From Eudorina sp. 2006-703-Eu-15 (Eukaryota > Chlorophyta > Chlorophyceae > Chlamydomonadales > Volvocaceae): 64,000 nt of DNA. The DNA is taken from contig BDSI01000013.1 of assembly GCA_003117195.1 (NCBI GenBank), positions 186,001-250,000 of the forward strand, written 5' to 3'. Under the pieces are notes generated by a model. That model did not search any database and was not told the DNA's origin. It saw only the letters and a list, made by a program, of their open reading frames with translations. Below are positions 59,499 through 64,000 of the stretch, piece after piece. Each line of letters starts with the position of its first letter. Position 1 is the first letter of the stretch. A program made the position numbers and the translations under genes.

Positions 59499-60626
59499 GG
59501 CTACAGCTTAAACCGATATCTTTGATTAACGAGTGCGTGGATGCTTATGTATAACGTGTTCGCCACGGTCGCTTCCCGCTCGCGTCGTCAACAAAGTTGT
59601 GATATGTTGGAAGTTGGTCCATTTGGCCGTTGGTGTACAACGGGTTTTGTCGACATCCTTCAGTTGCATTTTGACTAACTTGATTTCATATACAGCAACG
59701 CCTCAGTAAACATGGCATGTACTGTGCGTCCACGCGAACACGTTATGAAATGTTTTCACGGCCAGGTTGCACCTGGAAAAGGCCGTGGTTCATCCATTTG
59801 TATGGCGCAGCGGAATATTTTAATGGGCTCACGTAAACGAACTCACGAGCATTACAGGCCCATATTCGGAACTTTAAGTCAACTCCGCCATCGCGGCAAT
59901 TGGAACCGTGCAGTCGACCATGGTGGACTTTGTGTTGATGTGAAATGGCTTTCGTGGCGCAGGCCACGACATGGGCAGCTATAGCACCGCCCCGCGACAG
60001 GGCAAAGACGCCGTGCTTCGTTTCCCGCGCCAAAGTTCCGGGATTTGGCGCCCTTGCGTTCTGTGGATACCAGTGGCGTGTGCTGTACCTGTGTGTTAAG
60101 TGTATGCGCCAAAACATCGTGACGTTCCAGTCGCGGTCCACTTTTGCCAAGGATAGTCCTGAATAGTGCAAGCCTTCGCCACCACTCGTCACCCCAGAAC
60201 CATGCCGTTGCCCGCGGGCACCCATGTGGCGCTCACAAGGTAGTTGGGCGGATTTGCAACGCAGCACCCTTCCTAACCTGGAGCTGTCAAACACAGCGCG
60301 CCAGTTCGAGGTTATCCCTCGCAACACAAATCATGCAAACGGTCCGGAGGGGTGCTCCTGGTAAGCAAGCACACAAACATGGCACTTCCATCCATTCCAA
60401 TCTGCCGCCGCCGTTAGCCTGAAATGCGGGCCTGGATGCATCCGAAACCAGGACAGGTCGCTCTCAACTCAGCGATTTGCGACCCACAAACCGTCACTCA
60501 CTCGCAAAGTCGAGCAGTGCTCAAAACCACACTAAGACCATGCGGCTGTGGATTTGCATGCCGGTGCCATGGGTCGCGCTGCCTCCAGCGTCCGCGCCCC
60601 CTGTCCCTGCCTGTCCCTGCTGTGCC
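59499..60626. other. Intergenic region
   Basis: Upstream flank of the MYB gene and 3' flank of the ankyrin gene; TGTAA on the minus strand at 59852-59856 is a possible ankyrin-gene signal. Nothing coding recognised. Confidence 0.45.
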
Positions 60627-62308
60627 TCAGCGGGTGAGCTCGGTGCGCACGAACTTGTACGCGGCCGACCACTGCGGCTGGCACAGGTCCAGCGGAGTGC
60701 GCCCCTGGCCGTTGACGGCCTGACGATCAGCACCGGCAGCCAGCAGCGCCCGTACCACCTCCACGTGGCCCCGCATGGCCGCCCAATGGAGCGCCGTGTT
60801 GTCGCCCTGACAAGCAAAGAAGTTGAGGAGCGACGCAAGAAGGAAGGAAAGGTGGTACTGAGGAGCGACGGAGGAAGGAGGCAGCGGCGAGGCAGTTGCG
60901 GTGGCAGCAACGGCGCCCCGGGGGCCAACACAGAGGCAGTCCTGACCAAGCTGGGGACGCACGGACCCACCACTGTCCTTACTAAGAATAAGCTACCTTA
61001 CTCTCTGCGTGCAACTCGCTGATCTCAGGTAATGACTCAAGAGTGCCTTACGGACGGCGGCCCGGCCAGACCCATCGCTCTTCAGAGCAACAGCCACATA
61101 CACGGACCGCTGACCCAAATCACCGGTCACCATGCCCTGTTTTAGTAGCAAATTCCCAACACTTGCACAGGCCACATCAAGTCCGCTGTACTCGTACCGC
61201 AAGTTCGGGGCATTCGCGCCAGCCAACGGGCCATGAGCGCCAGCCAGCCGGCCAGGGCCGTTGCGCTATTCCCTCACCCTGCCAGTGCGTCCGCCGACCC
61301 ATCTCTCGAACCCACGCATTCACCCAGCCAGCATCTCACCAGGTCCACGGCGTCCACCCGGGCGCCCCTCTCCAATAAGAAGCGCACCACGTGCAGATGG
61401 CCATTATGAGCCGCCCGGGTCAGCGCCGTCTCCTTCATCTGCCGGGCGCGCGGCGATGCATGGCGGGGGCCCCGGAGGGAAAGCGGGGCGGGGCGGAGGA
61501 CGGCGGCGCGGCACAGTCGGCAGAAGCTCCTTCCCGGAACGCGTGAGGGCGTATCTCTCGGTAGCATGCCAGCAAGTACATCGGGGCTGGAATGCCCACG
61601 CACGCAGAGGCGAGTACAGCAGTGGAGATAGATACTAGGTTGATCAGAAACCAGGGAGGCATGGTGCGAGGACACTCTGAGCCGAGGGGACAGCAGGGAA
61701 GGCGTGCCGCCCCAAAGAATCAAGGAGGTGTAGCGGGAGAAGCGAGGACTCCCGACCGCTCGCTGGGGTGCGGATGCGGCATGTGGGCACGCTGCCTGCG
61801 TGCTACCTAGGCACCAAATGTGTCGGTGTGCCAAGCTGTGTGGTGTCTTATCGCCTTGTCGGTGGGGTCTGCTGGGGCTTGCCTTGGTATACACCGTCGA
61901 TCCCTTAGGGGTCCGCTGTAACGTTCATTCATTCAAAAAGCGCAGGTGCCGCGATGGCCACAAAGGGTTGACCCCGTTCCTATGCGCCTCACCACGTTGC
62001 GCTGCTCGATGTCCGCGCCCTCATCCAGGAGCAACTTCACGCACGACTTATGGCCTGCGGCGAGGTACAGGCCGCAGCGGCCAGCATTGCATGTGTGCCC
62101 TTCATGCATGATTAGCCAAGCTGGCAGACGGTCGCGCACCGTTGCCGGCTGCTAGGATGAGAGGCGGGTCCCCGCAGTGGTCCGCTTCGTTCAGTGGCGC
62201 GCCGTCGAGGATGTGCTCCTTGACCCAGTCGTAGTACCCATCGACGCAATCGCGCCAGATGTTGGATTTTTCTGGGATGAATTTGCCGGAGAGCAGGTCG
62301 AAAGGCAT
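60627..62308 (-). CDS. Small ankyrin-repeat protein
   Basis: Exons in transcript order: 62308-62140, 62054-61993, 61438-61340, 60806-60627; phases match, 169 residues. After a short N-terminus (MPFDLLSGKFIPEKSNIW) there are about four ankyrin repeats: DWVKEHILDGAPLNEADHCG with DPPLILAAGN; GHKSCVKLLLDEGADIEQRN; GHLHVVRFLLERGARVDAVD; and GDNTALHWAAMRGHVEVVRA with LLAAGADRQAVNGQGRTPLD. The protein ends QPQWSAAYKFVRTELTR. Introns fall at the repeat hairpins, and three of the repeats begin at exon borders. A protein-protein interaction module with no other domain; partner unknown. A longer 5' part cannot be excluded, but the first ATG lies in a good context. Confidence 0.88.
61885..61935 (+). repeat. 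TGTAA/ATTC dispersed repeat, copy C, antisense in an intron
   Basis: TGGTATACACCGTCGATCCC, then TTAGGGGTCCGCTGTAACG and TTCATTCATTCA. It lies in the intron 61439-61992 of the minus-strand ankyrin gene, so it is antisense to that gene. Confidence 0.8.
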
Positions 62309-63306
62309 GGTTTGCGGCGCGGCCTAAAACAGTGATCGCGGCCTTGTGCGGCCTTTGGGCAGGTGACGCGTGTAAATAGTAGTGTACGCCGGTGGACAGG
62401 GGTGCACCTAACGTATTGCTTAGGCTGCGGGGGATCGTGCAGCGGCGATTTGCTTGCGTGTGATTGGCTGCACCGGCCTGCACTGGAATTGTTTGACTGC
62501 ACAGCCAGCGAATGCAAATGGCCAAAAAAGAACGATCCTTTGCAGCAAGTACAAGGACAAAGGTGATCCGAAGCTGCGCATGCCTGCGCAGCAATTCGCT
62601 CGTCGGGTGTCAGGGGTGTCACCGTCTAGGACGTGACGGTGGGTGTTGGCGTTGTGTCGGCGGCGCCGAGACGAAGACCCTTTCGGTCCTTGGAGTTTCC
62701 CGTTGCGTGGAAACCCTGCAAGTATCGTTTCATTTTACATAGTGCACTGCAGCAGTGACCCCCGGGTTCCGGTCAAACCAACTTCTCGGCAGTTGCAATT
62801 TGCAGGCAACACATGACATACTGTCCAGTATTTGTCAAGGAGGTAAGGTTCTATCCCCAGGAAGGATCCACCAGGCAGGGACAATGTTAGGACGCTTTGA
62901 CAGGTGGCAGTAGACAGATGGCAGCAGAAGTTGCATGCCCATTTCCTACAACATGAACCAGGTCCGCCTCGGTGGGATTTACGTTTCAAGACAAATTGCC
63001 GTAAATTTCCAGGTCTCTTACAGTTTTCTTGCACGCGCGATGAAGTACATCAATGAATCCAATGCCAACGACGACGCACCGTTGCCATGCTCCATCGGCG
63101 ACACAATTTCAACGATGTAAATATGTTATCGTAAGAAACAACAAATCGCACCTATTCATTTATCGGGCATCCTTGCGAAATTTGAGAATGAATTCAAGTT
63201 TGCGGTCAAGCGAACATGCAGTTATTGTTCATCCCATCATCTAGTAGAGTCACGGAGTGTTGAATTTTGATGACACTAAAAATCACAGGCAAAGCTCTTG
63301 CGTTTG
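62309..63306. other. Divergent intergenic spacer
   Basis: Lies between the minus-strand ankyrin gene and the plus-strand membrane-protein gene and should hold both promoters. No exon or repeat copy recognised; 63110-63290 is AT-rich. Confidence 0.5.
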
Positions 63307-63597
63307 ATGGTGACTCACTTGGCTGGAACACCTTCAATTGGCTCCTCTGAAACTGCACAAATAATCGCCTCACGTTCATCGCTGGCGCTGTCCGCAAATG
63401 GCGGCGCAGACGCCCCAGCGGGCAGCAGTAGCACCGCTGGCAGTGCCGCGGGCGTCACCTTGGGGAGCGTGCGCACACGAAACGCAGATATGCAAGGCGG
63501 AAGACTGCTTGCATTGCTCGTATTTGTCGGTCTCTCGCTGCTCAGCTATAAGTACGTACACAGTGGCGAGTTGGCGCAGTTCGTACTCAAGATACAG
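63307..63597 (+). CDS. N-terminal exon of a single-pass membrane protein, 3' part outside window
   Basis: From an ATG at 63307 an open frame of 97 codons ends exactly at a donor (ATACAG|GTGCGG). It encodes a Ser/Thr/Ala/Gly-rich cytosolic-type N-terminus (MVTHLAGTPSIGSSETAQII), then VRTRNADMQGG, one hydrophobic helix (RLLALLVFVGLSLLSYKYVH) and SGELAQFVLKIQ. Basic residues before the helix suit a type II signal-anchor topology, as in Golgi glycosyltransferases, but no catalytic domain is in view and the class is open. Acceptors and later exons must lie beyond 64000 or in the remaining 400 bp, where I found no convincing exon. Confidence 0.5.
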
Positions 63598-64000
63598 GTG
63601 CGGACTCCGCTGCCCGCACTTCGACCGCGCGTGGTCATGCGGGATTCGAACATTTAAGCTGTACGTGCGGAGATGACGAGTCCGTGCATGCGGGTGCCGC
63701 GGGATTCACCCCGGGGTTGGACTGCTCGCGGGGGGTCCAACTCGCAAATCCTCGAGTACTGCAGCCCGCGTGGCGGGATGCCGGCTGAGCTCAGTGCGCG
63801 AAGTGTAGCTATCAACACCATCCAAGCACATCCCATGCGTGCGCGCGCACACGTGACTGTGTATGGAGTTTGTCGAGGGAACTCGGGCAGATCTGCACGG
63901 TATGCGCCCCCACCATGGCCATACAACAATTTCATGCCTGTGTAAGGCGGAAAACCCGGGGGCCTTAGCAGCTGGGTGGCCAGCGGCACGGCGATTACTT
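63598..64000. other. Presumed intron of the membrane-protein gene to window edge
   Basis: Begins with GTGCGG and shows no supported exon up to the end of the window. Confidence 0.35.

Noticed and set aside
1..64000. CRISPR array, bacterial operon or phage island
   Set aside because: No regularly spaced direct repeats with unique spacers, no ribosome binding sites, and introns throughout; the window is eukaryotic.

Overview
The window looks like nuclear DNA of a volvocine (chlamydomonadalean) green alga, probably a colonial relative of Chlamydomonas/Volvox. The evidence is GC-rich genes broken by many GT-AG introns of roughly 60-1,000 nt, Ala/Gly/Gln homopolymer runs inside exons, TGTAA-type polyadenylation signals, and an augmin subunit, transition-zone-like and SHIPPO-repeat ciliary proteins beside plant-type MYB and plastid proteins. 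No operon, ribosome binding site, CRISPR array or prokaryotic organisation is visible. The species cannot be named from the sequence. All exon models were assembled by eye from reading frame, splice-site motifs and phase agreement.

Layout. (1) 1-5926 (+): 3' part of a large membrane protein with low-complexity inserts. (2) 5927-10780: gene-poor, repeat-rich, with a long hairpin (9446-9580), a duplicated ~100 bp block and a broken coding remnant (8825-9158). (3) 10781-14789 (-): plastid-type protein with two GST-N/thioredoxin-like domains; it is divergent, 320 bp apart, from (4) 15110-19056 (+), an augmin subunit 7 (AUG7/HAUS7) homologue. (5) 23223-24772 (+): single HMG-box protein with an acidic tail. 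(6) 25733-44122 (+): a 31-exon gene for a ~2,870-residue coiled-coil protein, candidate FBF1/Albatross homologue. (7) 46430-47932 (-): putative mTERF-like organellar protein. (8) 49752-52226 (-): SHIPPO/STPGR-repeat (ODF3/CIMAP-type) protein. (9) 54603-59498 (-): R2R3-MYB with a GC-AG intron inside repeat R2. (10) 60627-62308 (-): small four-repeat ankyrin protein. (11) 63307-63597 (+): first exon of a single-pass membrane protein that runs off the right edge.

Three genes point to the microtubule cytoskeleton (augmin for microtubule branching, SHIPPO for doublets or their lumen, FBF1-like for transition fibres), but the window is an ordinary eukaryotic neighbourhood and gives no evidence of a linked pathway. 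The most unusual non-genic signal is a short dispersed repeat that ends in the host polyadenylation motif TGTAA plus an ATTC-type tail. It is seen four times, and both intronic copies lie antisense to their host gene. A second short dispersed family, the 9.45 kb hairpin and several intron-borne tandem repeats are also described.
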